Shown here piece by piece: positions 43,520-52,951 of a stretch of 64,000 bases of DNA. Source of the stretch: Novosphingobium sp. SG707 (GTDB lineage Bacteria > Pseudomonadota > Alphaproteobacteria > Sphingomonadales > Sphingomonadaceae); the NCBI RefSeq assembly GCF_012275515.1, contig NZ_JAAZQL010000001.1, positions 1,099,006-1,163,005 on the forward strand. The letters run 5' to 3'. The stretch's first letter is position 1; each line of letters starts with the position of its first letter. Made by a program: the position numbers and the translations under genes. The notes under the pieces are model-generated. The model searched no databases. It was not told where the DNA came from and saw only the letters and a program-made list of their open reading frames with translations.

Positions 43520-44829
43520 CGCCCGCCCGTGGCCAGATCCAGATCGTTGCGGGCCGACCAGTAGCGGGCAAGATTGTCGGCATAGGCCGAGCGAGCCTCC
43601 TGCACATTGGCCTGCGCGATCAGCACGGGATGCAGAATCGCGGTGCCTGCCTGCAATCCTGCGCGGGCCAGCGCCAGCGCGCTCTGGCTGGCCACCAGCC
43701 TTTCGCGGGCCAGCGGAATCGCCTTTTGCGCCGCGATCATCTCCTGCCGCGCCGAGGCAACCTCCTTGCGCAAATCCTCCAGCCGTCGCCGTACCGCGAT
43801 CCGGGCCAGCGCGCGCGAGGCCGCCGCGCTCTGCGCCTTGCCGATCAAGCTGGCCGAAAGAGTCAGTGACAGGCTGGCATTGGCGCTGGGCAGGCGGAAC
43901 ATCGTGTCGCTGGCCTTGGCGGTTGGGATGGGGTCGGCGGTGATCGCGCTGGCCGAAACCTGCGGCCCCACGGCAGCCAGTATCGCTGCCGCGCCCGCGG
44001 CATCGCTCACCCCCACCTGCTGCCGGATCGCGGCCAGATCGGCGCGACGGGCCAGCGCGGTGGCGATCAGCGCGTCCAGCGGAGGCTCCGCAGCCGATGC
44101 CGGTTCGGGCAAGGCCCCCTGCGCGGGGACCAGCAGCACCGCCGGATCGAGATCAAGCAGCCCGGCCAGACGCAGCGAGGCGGCATAATAGGCATTGAGC
44201 GCCGTAATCTGATCCATCGCCGCGCGGGCCGCGCTTTCACGCGCCATTTGCGTGTCCAGCGCAAGGCCCAGCCCCGATGCCTCGCGCGCCGCGCTCAGGC
44301 GCAACAGCTCGCGGCTTTCCTCGACCCGGTCGGTGCTGGCGGCAATATGCGCCTGCGCCAGAGCCAGCGCGTAAAAGGCCTGCGCAATATCGTGATCGAC
44401 CCGCCGGCCGGTGAATTCGGCATCATGGCGCAGCGCGGACAGATTGCGCCGCGCGGCCAGAATATCGAACACCACCTGTCCGGGCCGCATGATCCAGCTG
44501 GCCAGCGCAAAGGGGCTGACGCGCTCAAACCGGCCTACCTGATAGGCGCCGCCCGCGCCCGGCAAGGCCCCGTCCAACCGCATCGCATCGACCCCCACCG
44601 CGATCCCCGGCAGGGCCGCGCCCAAGGCCCCGCTGACCACGCCGCTGCCCTGCTTCACCCGCACCTTGGCCTCCTCCAGATCGAGGTTGCGCGCATGGGC
44701 CAGTTGCAGCGCATGGGGCAGATCGAGGCTGACCACATCGCGCGCCAGCTTTGCCAGTTCGCCGGAAGCAGGCTCCTGCGCCATGGCGGGCGCGGCGATC
44801 AGCATCAGCGCCAGCGCGGCCCGCTTCAT
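43516..44829 (-). CDS. TolC-family outer-membrane efflux protein
   Basis: 437-aa outer-membrane factor with a signal peptide ending at APAMA (residue about 17). Long alpha-helical repeats form the periplasmic tunnel: LPHALQLAHARNLDLEEAKV starts the first half, and SALALARAGLQAGTAILHPV and NVQEARSAYADNLARYWSAR lie in the second. It should dock with the adaptor and RND pump encoded upstream. Last gene of the three-gene efflux operon; its start overlaps the adaptor stop (ATGA, 44826-44829). Confidence 0.87.
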   Translation of the reverse strand: MKRAALALMLIAAPAMAQEPASGELAKLARDVVSLDLPHALQLAHARNLDLEEAKVRVKQGSGVVSGALGAALPGIAVGVDAMRLDGALPGAGGAYQVGRFERVSPFALASWIMRPGQVVFDILAARRNLSALRHDAEFTGRRVDHDIAQAFYALALAQAHIAASTDRVEESRELLRLSAAREASGLGLALDTQMARESAARAAMDQITALNAYYAASLRLAGLLDLDPAVLLVPAQGALPEPASAAEPPLDALIATALARRADLAAIRQQVGVSDAAGAAAILAAVGPQVSASAITADPIPTAKASDTMFRLPSANASLSLTLSASLIGKAQSAAASRALARIAVRRRLEDLRKEVASARQEMIAAQKAIPLARERLVASQSALALARAGLQAGTAILHPVLIAQANVQEARSAYADNLARYWSARNDLDLATGGR

Positions 44830-45929
44830 GGCGCCACCTTGACCGTCGCGGCATTGCCCACCGGCGGCGCGGATTTGGCATTGGCCAGAATGACATCGCC
44901 CGCGCCCACCCCATCGGTGATCTCGGTCAGCTTGCCATCGGTGATCCCGGTGGTGATCGCTCGGCGCGCGACCTTGCCGCCGATGACGGCCATCGCGAAA
45001 CTGCCCTTGTCATCCTTGCCGATGGCCGCATTGGGCAGGCCCAGCACACCGGTATGGCGCGCCGTCTCAATCCGGGCGCGGGTAAAACCGCCCGCCAGCA
45101 AGCGACCGCCCGGAACGTCGATTTCGGCCATCATCGTGCGCGTGGCCTGATCCAGGCTGCCTGCGGTGCGGGTGACACTGGCCTTGACCGGATCGTCGCT
45201 CCCCGTGCTCAGCGTCGCGCTCTGCCCCTTGCGCACTGCGGCGGCCTGCGCGGCGGGCACGGCCACCATCACGCGCAACCGGTCCACCTGCTGCACCGTG
45301 AACAAAGGCGAGGACAGGCCATTGGTGGCCGCCTGAATGAAGGCGCCATTGTTGACCATGCGCCGCGTCACCACCCCGGCAAAGGGCGCGACAATCCGCG
45401 TATAGGCCGAAACCGCCTGCGCCTTGGCCAGCGTGGCGGCGGCCAGATCGGCCTGCGCATGGGCGATGCTGGTGTGCGCTTTTGCCTCGTCCATCGCCTG
45501 ATCGGTGATGCCCTTGGCGCGATAGAGTTCCTCCTGCCGCTTCTGCGTGATCTGTTGCAGCGACAGTTCGGCCCGGCGCGCGGCCAAAGTCGCCCGGTCC
45601 TCGGCCAGTTCATGCGCGACCTCAGGCAGGCGGATTGTCGCCAGCACCTGTCCGGCGGTCACCTTGTCGCCAATATCGACCCGCATATCGGCCACATAGC
45701 CCGAAACCTTGGCGAAGAGGTCGGCGCTCTGCCATGGCTCGATGCTGGCGTCTGCCTCGAAACTGGCGGCAATATCGGCGCGGGCGGGATGGACGGCATC
45801 CAGCGCCGAGGCCGCCGCAGGCGCGCTGGTTGCCGCTGGCGCGCTTTGCCCATGCCACCACAGGCCCCCGGCGATCAGCACGCCCGCGCCCATGGCCATC
45901 GACAGAGCCTTGGATGAAGTCATCGTCAT
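44826..45929 (-). CDS. RND periplasmic adaptor (HlyD/MFP family)
   Basis: 367-aa membrane-fusion protein. An N-terminal hydrophobic anchor (ALSMAMGAGVLIAGGLWW) is followed by a lipoyl domain (SADLFAKVSGYVADMRVDIG, IGDKVTAGQVLATI). A coiled hairpin (about residues 105-165, HELAEDRATLAARRAELSLQ and following), the returning lipoyl half (YTRIVAPFAGVVTRR) and the beta-barrel and membrane-proximal domains complete it. It links the RND pump (12 bp upstream) to the outer-membrane factor. No metal-binding His/Met-rich tail that would mark a CusB-type adaptor. Confidence 0.9.
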   Translation of the reverse strand: MTMTSSKALSMAMGAGVLIAGGLWWHGQSAPAATSAPAAASALDAVHPARADIAASFEADASIEPWQSADLFAKVSGYVADMRVDIGDKVTAGQVLATIRLPEVAHELAEDRATLAARRAELSLQQITQKRQEELYRAKGITDQAMDEAKAHTSIAHAQADLAAATLAKAQAVSAYTRIVAPFAGVVTRRMVNNGAFIQAATNGLSSPLFTVQQVDRLRVMVAVPAAQAAAVRKGQSATLSTGSDDPVKASVTRTAGSLDQATRTMMAEIDVPGGRLLAGGFTRARIETARHTGVLGLPNAAIGKDDKGSFAMAVIGGKVARRAITTGITDGKLTEITDGVGAGDVILANAKSAPPVGNAATVKVAP

Positions 45930-45941
45930 GACGGCAAACCT

Positions 45942-48900
45942 TTACGCATGAGAAGAAGCCGCCGGATCATCGGGATCGAGCGAAGGGGAATGGCGCGAGG
46001 CCGAGGCGCGCAGCAGGCCAAAGATCACCGGCAGGACGAACAGCGTGGCCAGCGTGGCAGTGATCACTCCGCCCGCCACCGCCCGGCCCAGCGGCGCGGT
46101 CTGCGCCCCGCTCTCGCCAAGGCCCAGCGCCATCGGGGCCATGCCCGCCACCATCGCCATGCTGGTCATCACGATGGGACGCAGGCGGGTCGATGCGCCA
46201 TGCCATCCGGCCTCCATCGCGCCCATGCCTTCGATCCGCGCCTTTTCGGCGAAACTTACCAAGAGGATGGCATTGGCCACCGCCACGCCGGTTGCCGTGA
46301 TCGCGCCCATATAGCTTTCCAGATTGAGCGTCGTGCCCGTCAGCCCCAGCATCAGCACCACCCCCACCAGCGCGGCAGGCACGCTGGCCAGCGCGCAGAG
46401 CGCCAGACCGGGCGACTGGAAATAGGCCAGCAGCATCAGGAAGATCGCCAGAACCGCCACCAGCAGGCCGGTCTGCAGATTGCCCAGAATATCGCGCAAA
46501 GGCTCGACCTGACCGCGCAGCATCACGGTGATGCCCTTTGGGGGCGGGCCAAGGCTGTCAACGGCGGCCTGCACCTGCCCCGCCACGGTTCCCAGCGCGG
46601 CATGTTCGTAATTGGCGGTCACGCTGACCACCCGCTGGCCGTTATAGCGGTCGAACTGGCCCGGAACGGTGCCCGGCGCCACCTGCGCCACATTGCGCAA
46701 AAGCATGGGATGGCCGCTGGCCGAACTGACCGGCAGATTGCGCAGATCCTCCATCGTCGCCGGTTTTGCGGGCGCGCCCTGCACCTGCACCTGATAGGAA
46801 ACGCCAGTGTTGGCCGCCCAATAGACCGGCTGGGTAAAGCGGCTCGACGAGGTGAAAGGCGTGAGCGAGCGGGTAAGATTGTCCGCCGACACCCCGGCCA
46901 GCCCGGCAAGGCCCCGGTCCAGCGTCACCTTGACCGCCGGATAATCCAGCGTCTGGGCGATCTGGACATCGCGCAGGGCCTCAATCCGGCCCATGGCGGC
47001 GCGGATCTTTTCGGCATAGGCGCGATTGTCCTCCAGCGATTTGCCCAGCACGGCCAACTCGATGGGGGTCTGCGCGCCAAAGCTCATCACGCGGCTGACG
47101 ATATCGGCCGGTTCGAAGGACACGCGCAACTGCGGCAATTCCTTCGCCAGATCACCGCGCAGCCGGTCGCGCAGCGCGGCCATATCGCCATGGTCCTTGA
47201 GCTGAACCTGAAGCACCGCCTCATGTGTGCCGCCGTTCCATTGGTGGATGAAATTGATCGGATAGGCCGACCCATGCATCCCCACCAGCGCCAGACTGGC
47301 CGCCACGCCATCGCCCGTATCGCGCGCGATGATGGCCAGCGCCCGCTTGGTCAGATCCTCGGTCAGATCGAGTTTTGTCCCCGCCGGTGCGCGCAAGCGC
47401 AATTGCAATTGCCCCGCCGACCCCTGCGGGAAAATATCGGCGCCAAGATAAGCCCCTCCCAGCCCCACCACCAGCGCCGCCACAGCCAGATAGGCCCCGG
47501 CCACCAGCCCGGCGGGCAGGCCCGCAACCCGCTCCTTAGCCCCCTGATAGCGCCGCCGCAGCCCTTCCTCCGGCCCGTCATGGCCAATCGCCTCGGGCTT
47601 CAGCCACCAAACCGCCAGCACCGGCACCAGCGTGCGGTCGAGCAGCCATGAGGCGATCATCGCAAAGCCCACCGCCAGCGTCATCGGCAGGAACAGCGCC
47701 CGCGCCGCGCCCTGCATGAACAGCGCCGGCACGAAAACGCACAGCACGCAGAGCAGCGCTATCAGCAGAGGCCCGGCCACCTCGCGCCCGGAATCGGCCA
47801 CCGCGCGCGGCAGCGCCTTGCCCTGCGCCAGTTGCACATGGATATTTTCCATCGTCACGGTGGACATATCCACCAGAATGCCCACCGCCAGCGCCAGCCC
47901 GCCAAGGCTCATCAGATTGATCGTCGCCCCGGTCAGCCACAGCGCCAGACTGGCCGCCAGCAGCGCCAGCGGGATATTGACCACCACCACCAGCGCCGCG
48001 CGCCCATCGCGCAGAAACAGCAGCACCATCACGCCCGTCAGCAAGGCCCCCAGCGCCGCCTCCAGCGTCAGGCTGGCCATCGCGCGGGTGACGAAGCCCG
48101 ACTGGTCGAATTCATAGCTGACCGTCACATCCTCGGGCAGCGCGGCCTGAAACTTGCCCAGATTGGCCTTGACCGCATCGACCACCGCCAGCGTCGAAGC
48201 GTCGGCCCGCTTGGTGACGGGAATATAGACCGTGCGCCGCCCGTTCGAGAGCGCATAGCTGGTGACGATATCCGATCCATCGACCACCTTGGCCACATCG
48301 CCCACATGCACGGCCGGGAAGGAACCGGGGCGCAGCGGCACGCTTTCCAGCTCCTTGGCATCCGTCACCATCGCATTGGTCGGCACGATGGGATATTTGC
48401 CGTCCAGCGCGATATTGCCCGATGGGCTGACCACCTGCGAGCGGGCCACGGCATTGACCACATCGTCGAGCGAAAGATTATACGAGGCCAGCTTGGCCGG
48501 ATCGGTGTTGAGCACAATCGTGCGCGGCGCCCCGCCAAAGGGCGGCGGCGCGGACACGCCCGGCAACGTGGCAAACATCGGCCGGATCGTGTTGAGCGCC
48601 AGATCCTGCATCTGTCCCACGGGCCGCGCCGCGCTGGAAAACACCAGATTGCCCACCGGCACGCTGCCCGCGTCAAAGCGCATGGCAAAGGGCGGCACGG
48701 TCCCGGGCGGCATAAAGGCGCGGGCGCGGTTCACATAGGAGATCGTCTCGGACATGGCCTGCGACATGTCGGTGCCGGGATGGAATTGCAGCTTGAGCAC
48801 CGTGGCGCCCTGAATCGATTTCGATTCAACATGTTCAAGACCAGTGATGTAAAGAAAGTGATATTCGTAATAATAGGTGACCAGCCCTTCCATCTGGGCG

Positions 48901-49067
48901 GGGTCCAGCCCGCCATAGGGCTGGGCGACATAGATGGTCGGCACGTTGAGGTTGGGGAACACATCGCGCGGCATACGCGACAGGCCGAAAAAGGCCGACA
49001 GCGCCATGGCCAGAACCAGGACCACCACCGTCCATGGACGGCGCAGCGATTGATGGACCAGATTCAT
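45942..49067 (-). CDS. RND efflux pump, inner-membrane component
   Basis: 1041-aa proton-driven resistance-nodulation-division transporter. The start MNLVHQSLRRPWTVVVLVLA at 49067 (AAGG upstream) gives the normal family length; the frame stays open upstream but is not coding. Typical segments: AQPYGGLDPAQMEGLVTYYY in the first periplasmic loop, LPEDVTVSYEFDQSGFVTRA, LGALLTGVMVLLFLRDGRAA (TM2/3), GGLALAVGILVDMSTVTMEN (TM4 proton-relay acidic region), and the second half ending in TM10-12 (ATGVAVANAILLVSFAE, LGRAVAGGVITATLATLFVL). TM4 shows VGILVDMSTV. The sequence resembles unclassified RND/HAE pumps; substrate unknown. The adaptor and outer-membrane factor are downstream, and a two-component system is divergent. 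Confidence 0.93.
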   Translation of the reverse strand: MNLVHQSLRRPWTVVVLVLAMALSAFFGLSRMPRDVFPNLNVPTIYVAQPYGGLDPAQMEGLVTYYYEYHFLYITGLEHVESKSIQGATVLKLQFHPGTDMSQAMSETISYVNRARAFMPPGTVPPFAMRFDAGSVPVGNLVFSSAARPVGQMQDLALNTIRPMFATLPGVSAPPPFGGAPRTIVLNTDPAKLASYNLSLDDVVNAVARSQVVSPSGNIALDGKYPIVPTNAMVTDAKELESVPLRPGSFPAVHVGDVAKVVDGSDIVTSYALSNGRRTVYIPVTKRADASTLAVVDAVKANLGKFQAALPEDVTVSYEFDQSGFVTRAMASLTLEAALGALLTGVMVLLFLRDGRAALVVVVNIPLALLAASLALWLTGATINLMSLGGLALAVGILVDMSTVTMENIHVQLAQGKALPRAVADSGREVAGPLLIALLCVLCVFVPALFMQGAARALFLPMTLAVGFAMIASWLLDRTLVPVLAVWWLKPEAIGHDGPEEGLRRRYQGAKERVAGLPAGLVAGAYLAVAALVVGLGGAYLGADIFPQGSAGQLQLRLRAPAGTKLDLTEDLTKRALAIIARDTGDGVAASLALVGMHGSAYPINFIHQWNGGTHEAVLQVQLKDHGDMAALRDRLRGDLAKELPQLRVSFEPADIVSRVMSFGAQTPIELAVLGKSLEDNRAYAEKIRAAMGRIEALRDVQIAQTLDYPAVKVTLDRGLAGLAGVSADNLTRSLTPFTSSSRFTQPVYWAANTGVSYQVQVQGAPAKPATMEDLRNLPVSSASGHPMLLRNVAQVAPGTVPGQFDRYNGQRVVSVTANYEHAALGTVAGQVQAAVDSLGPPPKGITVMLRGQVEPLRDILGNLQTGLLVAVLAIFLMLLAYFQSPGLALCALASVPAALVGVVLMLGLTGTTLNLESYMGAITATGVAVANAILLVSFAEKARIEGMGAMEAGWHGASTRLRPIVMTSMAMVAGMAPMALGLGESGAQTAPLGRAVAGGVITATLATLFVLPVIFGLLRASASRHSPSLDPDDPAASSHA

Positions 49068-49292
49068 CGGCGCCTTGGACCTTTCCCCCCGCCCCGCCGC
49101 ATGGTGCGGGCGCATCCCCTTATGGCCGCCGAAACAGCCTCTTATCGACGTTCGTAGCAGAGGGGGCCGTTCTTTCGGCGTTAAGACTTGTGGGGAAAGG
49201 TCAAGAAATGTGAAGGTCATCGCCCAAGGGTGACAAGACCGGGCCGCGCGGCTAGGCAGAGCGGCAACAAAGCCCATGGGAGAGGCGCAGGC

Positions 49293-49997
49293 ATGAACTG
49301 CCCGGTGCTGATCATTGATGATGACGCCGAACTGACGGATATGCTGGGCGAATATCTGGGCGCCGAGGGTTTTGCCGTGAGCGCGGTGCATGATGGGCTC
49401 GAGGCTCTGCGCGTGGCGGGGCAAGGGCAATATGCGCTGGCGGTGCTGGACATCATGCTGCCCGGCCTTGGCGGGCTGGAGGTGCTGCGCCAGCTCCGCC
49501 AGACCTCGATGATGCCGGTGCTGATGCTGACCGCGCGGGGCAGCGATCTGGACCGCATTGTCGGGCTGGAACTGGGCGCGGATGATTACATGCCCAAGCC
49601 TTTCAACCCGCGCGAGCTGGTGGCGCGGATGCGGGCGATCCTGCGACGGTTCGAGGCGCGCGAACCGGCGCGCCCGGCATTTTCCGGCTTTGCCGGGCTG
49701 GAGGTGGATTCCACGCGCTTTGTCGCCCGTCTGGCGGGCGTACCGCTGGGCCTGACGGGCACGGAGTTCCGCATCCTGGAAACCCTGGCGGGCGAGGCGC
49801 AGCAGATCCACCGCCGCGATGCGCTGACGCAGGCCGTGCTGGGGCGGCGGCTGCTCAATCAGGATCGCAGCATCGACACCCATATCAGCAATATCCGCCG
49901 CAAATTGTCCGCCGCCGCGCCGGGCATGGTCGATATCAAGGCCATCCGCGGCCAGGGTTATGTGCTGGTGGCGCTGGGCGGCAAGGGCGCGGTGTGA
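49293..49997 (+). CDS. OmpR-family response regulator (CpxR-like)
   Basis: 234-aa regulator. The receiver has D9-D11, phospho-acceptor D53 in LAVLDIMLPG, and Lys in DDYMPKPFNPREL. The C-terminal winged helix contains GVPLGLTGTEFRILETLAG and DRSIDTHISNIRRKL. It is divergent from the RND operon (225 bp) and overlaps its kinase gene by 4 bp. It probably controls the efflux genes. Two AAGGTCA copies at 49197 and 49213 lie in the shared promoter region and could be its sites. Confidence 0.9.
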   Translation: MNCPVLIIDDDAELTDMLGEYLGAEGFAVSAVHDGLEALRVAGQGQYALAVLDIMLPGLGGLEVLRQLRQTSMMPVLMLTARGSDLDRIVGLELGADDYMPKPFNPRELVARMRAILRRFEAREPARPAFSGFAGLEVDSTRFVARLAGVPLGLTGTEFRILETLAGEAQQIHRRDALTQAVLGRRLLNQDRSIDTHISNIRRKLSAAAPGMVDIKAIRGQGYVLVALGGKGAV

Positions 49998-51343
49998 GGT
50001 CGATTTTCTCGCGTATTTTCCTCAGCTTCTGGCTGGCCATGGCGTTGATCGCCGCTTCGGCGGTGGGGGTGACGGTGGCCGTGGCATGGGCGCGGGCCGA
50101 GGCGCTGGAGGCCTTCGATCCGGGCGCCTTGCTGCGCGGCGCATCGCGGGCGTGGCGCGCGGGCGGCGATGCGGGTCTGCGCCAATGGCTGGCGCGCGAG
50201 GCGCGCAGGGACGACAATATCATGGTCTTTGTGCTGGATGCACAGGGGCGCGACATGCTCGGCCGCGCAGTTCCGCTGCGGCTGCGCCCGGATCAGGCGG
50301 CCGCCGACAACCCGCCGGCCCCTCCGACCACCCCCGGCTTTATGCGGCGGCGCAGCCATGTGCTGCTGTTTTCGCCCTTGCCCGGCGGGCGCTGGCGGCT
50401 GGTGGCGGGATGGTCGGGGGCCACCGTTTTCGATGTGCTGGGCTCTTATGATGTCTGGGTGGCGATGGGCCTGCTGGCACTGGGGGTCAGCGGGGCGATG
50501 GCGTGGTGGCTGGCGCGCCAGATCAGCCATCCGGTGGTCGCGCTGCAGGCCAGCGCGCGCAGGCTGGCCGAAGGCGATCTGGGCGCGCGGCCCGAAGACT
50601 GGCTGATGGCGCGGCGCGATGAACTGGGCAGTCTGGCGGCCGAATTCACCACGATGGCGCAAAAGTTGCAGCAGCAGCTCGACAGCAAGGACGAGTTGCT
50701 GCGCGATATCAGCCATGAATTGCGCTCGCCCCTGACGCGGCTGCGGGTGGCCGCGGCGCTGGCGCGGCAGAATGCGGGGGATCTGGAAACCCATCTGGCG
50801 CGGGTCGAGCGCGACATTGACCGGCTGGACCGGATCATCGGCGACACCTTGCGTTTTTCGGCCATGAACACGCCGGGGCGGCAACTGGACAGGCAATTGG
50901 TCGATCTGGCCGAATTGCTGGGCGAGGCAGTCGACGATGCGCGGATCGAGGCCGAGCAGCGCCGGATCGCGCTGCGCCTGAGCGCGCCCGACGGGATTGC
51001 GATGCCTTGCGATCCCGATCTGCTGCGCCGGGCCTTTGACAATGTTTTGCGCAATGCGATCCGCCATTCCGGCGAGGGCGAGGCGATTGCCATTACGCTC
51101 GAGACCGGCCCCGACCGGATCTGCATTGCGATGGCCGATCGCGGCGAAGGCGTGCCCGAGGAGGCACTGGAGCGGATCTTTGAAGCCTTCTATCGGGTGG
51201 ACAAGGCGCGCGGCGCGCAAAGCGGCGGGGCCGGATTGGGGCTGGCGATCACGGCGCGCATCGCGGCCCTGCATGGCGGCACCGTGGCGGCCGACAACCG
51301 GGCCGGGGGCGGCCTGATCATCCGCTTCGTTTTCCCCATATAA
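49994..51343 (+). CDS. Sensor histidine kinase (CpxA/EnvZ-like)
   Basis: 449-aa membrane kinase with a GTG start that overlaps the regulator stop (GTGA, 49994-49997). Two transmembrane helices (about residues 5-30 and 150-172) flank a periplasmic domain of about 115 residues containing DDNIMVFVLDAQGRDML. A HAMP linker follows (ISHPVVALQASARRLAEGDL). H241 lies in DISHELRSPLTRL. The ATPase has N box RRAFDNVLRNAIRHS, G1 DRGEGV, F box FEAFYRVD and G2 GAGLGLAI. All catalytic boxes are intact. It phosphorylates the preceding OmpR-type regulator; the signal is probably envelope stress or a pump substrate, by analogy. Confidence 0.91.
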   Translation: MRSIFSRIFLSFWLAMALIAASAVGVTVAVAWARAEALEAFDPGALLRGASRAWRAGGDAGLRQWLAREARRDDNIMVFVLDAQGRDMLGRAVPLRLRPDQAAADNPPAPPTTPGFMRRRSHVLLFSPLPGGRWRLVAGWSGATVFDVLGSYDVWVAMGLLALGVSGAMAWWLARQISHPVVALQASARRLAEGDLGARPEDWLMARRDELGSLAAEFTTMAQKLQQQLDSKDELLRDISHELRSPLTRLRVAAALARQNAGDLETHLARVERDIDRLDRIIGDTLRFSAMNTPGRQLDRQLVDLAELLGEAVDDARIEAEQRRIALRLSAPDGIAMPCDPDLLRRAFDNVLRNAIRHSGEGEAIAITLETGPDRICIAMADRGEGVPEEALERIFEAFYRVDKARGAQSGGAGLGLAITARIAALHGGTVAADNRAGGGLIIRFVFPI

Positions 51344-51504
51344 GCCTTGTCAGGCGGGGTTTTGACGGGCGTCGGGGCGGTTTTCCATACGATTCGTCCA
51401 GAACAGCTTATCGCGCCCAAGCAATATTTTATCGCATTTGAATAGATATCTCGACCCATCGACAATAAATGGAATGGCACCGGGAGGAAACCGGAGATTA
51501 TGCC

Positions 51505-51861
51505 ATGAAACAACTTAAATTCATCCTCGCTGCAACCTTTATTGCTGCAGCGCCCTATGCAATTCATGCCCAGAACGTTCCGCAGACTTCACAGGCTCCT
51601 ACTGATTCTGCCGCAGCGGACACGACCAGTCATGCTGTTACGCCTAATATTGGCGACAATATCTATGACAAGATCGGCGAACAGGTCGGCACAATTTCGG
51701 AAGAGAACGACAAGAATGTCGTTGTCACCACCACACAGGGCAAGGTCACCATTCCCATCGCCTCGCTGGCGCCGGGCGAAAAGGGATTGATGATCAACAT
51801 GACCAAGGACGAATTTCACGCCGCCATTCAGGCAGCACGCGGTGGGCAGGCCGCCCGCTAA
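51505..51861 (+). CDS. Small exported protein with PRC-barrel-like core
   Basis: 118-aa protein with a signal peptide (MKQLKFILAATFIAAAPYAI, cleavage near IHA-Q, residue 22). A Thr/Ala/Ser-rich spacer is followed by a compact domain, NIGDNIYDKIGEQVGTISEE then VVVTTTQGKVTIPIASLAPG, that resembles PRC-barrel or bacterial stress-type domains; this assignment is tentative. The ATG at 51505 is preceded by CCGGAG at 12 nt. It follows the kinase gene by 160 bp of AT-rich sequence and ends at a bidirectional terminator, so it is probably transcribed alone. Confidence 0.7.
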   Translation: MKQLKFILAATFIAAAPYAIHAQNVPQTSQAPTDSAAADTTSHAVTPNIGDNIYDKIGEQVGTISEENDKNVVVTTTQGKVTIPIASLAPGEKGLMINMTKDEFHAAIQAARGGQAAR

Positions 51862-51873
51862 GGGCGCTTGATG

Positions 51874-51917
51874 GGCCGGTTGGGAGGAGGCATGGTCGCC
51901 CCCCCTCTCAACCGGCC
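51874..51917. terminator. Bidirectional terminator-like hairpin
   Basis: GGCCGGTTGGGAGG (51874-51887) pairs with CCTCTCAACCGGCC (51904-51917), 13 of 14 Watson-Crick plus one G-T pair. It lies between the convergent small exported-protein and VOC genes. Confidence 0.75.
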
Positions 51918-51933
51918 TTAGGCGTGCCGACGA

Positions 51934-52341
51934 TCAGATCCACTCAAAAAATTCGACGCAATAACCGCCCGGATCGCGCACCTTGAATTCCAGCGTGCGC
52001 CCGTCGACTCCGGTCTGCAGCCCTTCGCCCGCGCCCGCCACGCCCATGCGGAACAGGCGCGCGTGCCAGCCTTCCAGATCCTCGGTTTCCAGCGAGAGGA
52101 TCACGCCCTTGTTCGCCTCGCGCACCGGCATCTGGCTGCCATGGCCCGCGCCCACCAGCGCGACGCAGGACGATCCGCCCAGGCGAAAAATCTCCAGCCC
52201 CGGCGCCGACAGCATCCGCGTCAGGCCCAGCACATTGGCATACCAATCCGCCGCCGCACCCAGATCATCATAATAAAAGATCGTATAGGCCCCGCCGATA
52301 TGGGGATGCGGCTCGCGAGAATCGGTTGCGCTGTCAGCCAT
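51934..52341 (-). CDS. VOC-family (glyoxalase/bleomycin-resistance fold) protein
   Basis: 135-aa single-domain vicinal-oxygen-chelate protein. FYYDDLGAAADWYANVLGLT in the first module, and DPGGYCVEFFEW at the C-terminus (Glu metal ligand), are typical. Small VOC proteins may be lyases, isomerases, dioxygenases or binding proteins, so the reaction is open. The ATG at 52341 starts 2 bases after the stop of the upstream MarR gene; a TTG at 52347 would overlap it. It shares an operon with MarR and sits at the edge of the amino-acid cluster. Confidence 0.82.
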   Translation of the reverse strand: MADSATDSREPHPHIGGAYTIFYYDDLGAAADWYANVLGLTRMLSAPGLEIFRLGGSSCVALVGAGHGSQMPVREANKGVILSLETEDLEGWHARLFRMGVAGAGEGLQTGVDGRTLEFKVRDPGGYCVEFFEWI

Positions 52342-52343
52342 CG

Positions 52344-52811
52344 TCAAACCTCGCTGATATTCGCCTCGATCTGCGACAGGGCGCGGCGCAGCGCGGCAAT
52401 GTCGGCCTTGCTGACCCCGTCCAGCGCAATCTTCTGATGCCGCACCGCCGAAACCGCGATCTCGTCAAACAATGCTCGCCCCCGTTCGCTGAGCGACACC
52501 AGCGCCACGCGCGAATCCTCGGGCGAAATCTCGCGTTCGACCATGCCGTCATTGTGCAACTGGCTGATAACGCGGCTGATCGTGGGCTGCTCCATCAAGG
52601 TGCGATCGACAATCTGCGACATCGACATCTGCCCCTGTGATCGCAAAACCGACAGCACGCGCCATTGCGAGAGGTTGATCCCGCTGGCCTTCAGCCGCCC
52701 GCTCAGGCGGATGTTCATCAGGCTGCTGACGCGATAGATCTGATATGGCAGGAAATCTCCCAGCCATCCATTGCCATCGGCCTGTGTCTCATCGGTCATA
52801 TCAGGGTTCAT
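52344..52811 (-). CDS. MarR-family transcriptional regulator
   Basis: 155-aa winged-helix regulator: LPYQIYRVSSLMNIRLSGRL (dimer helix), INLSQWRVLSVLRSQGQMSM, IVDRTLMEQPTISRVISQL (recognition helix) and EREISPEDSRVALVSLSERG (wing). The ATG at 52811 has GGGGGAG 8 nt upstream; an upstream start at 52880 is unlikely. It is divergent from the NSS transporter gene and cotranscribed with the VOC gene. The shared promoter region carries repeated ATGAAT hexamers that may be its operator. It probably controls the transporter-aminotransferase operon. Confidence 0.88.
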   Translation of the reverse strand: MNPDMTDETQADGNGWLGDFLPYQIYRVSSLMNIRLSGRLKASGINLSQWRVLSVLRSQGQMSMSQIVDRTLMEQPTISRVISQLHNDGMVEREISPEDSRVALVSLSERGRALFDEIAVSAVRHQKIALDGVSKADIAALRRALSQIEANISEV

Positions 52812-52881
52812 AGATAAGGCTCCCCCTGGCTCCTTTACGCAATTTGGCGAGGATTTCCATCCGGTGACTCCATATTGCACA

Positions 52882-52917
52882 ATTCATTTCAGAATGTATA
52901 TGATTATGAATATGAAT
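52882..52917. promoter_or_regulatory. ATGAAT repeat cluster between MarR and the NSS transporter
   Basis: Three tandem hexamers ATGATT-ATGAAT-ATGAAT (52900-52917) and one inverted copy ATTCAT (52882-52887) occur in an AT-rich divergent promoter region. Candidate MarR binding region. Confidence 0.45.
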
Positions 52918-52951
52918 GGCGCCGCCCCCGCAAAGCGCCATGGGGACAATG

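Noticed and set aside
49068..49883. N-terminal extension of the RND pump frame to 49883
   Set aside because: The extension overlaps the real response-regulator gene on the other strand, and the pump begins naturally at MNLVHQ with a normal length.
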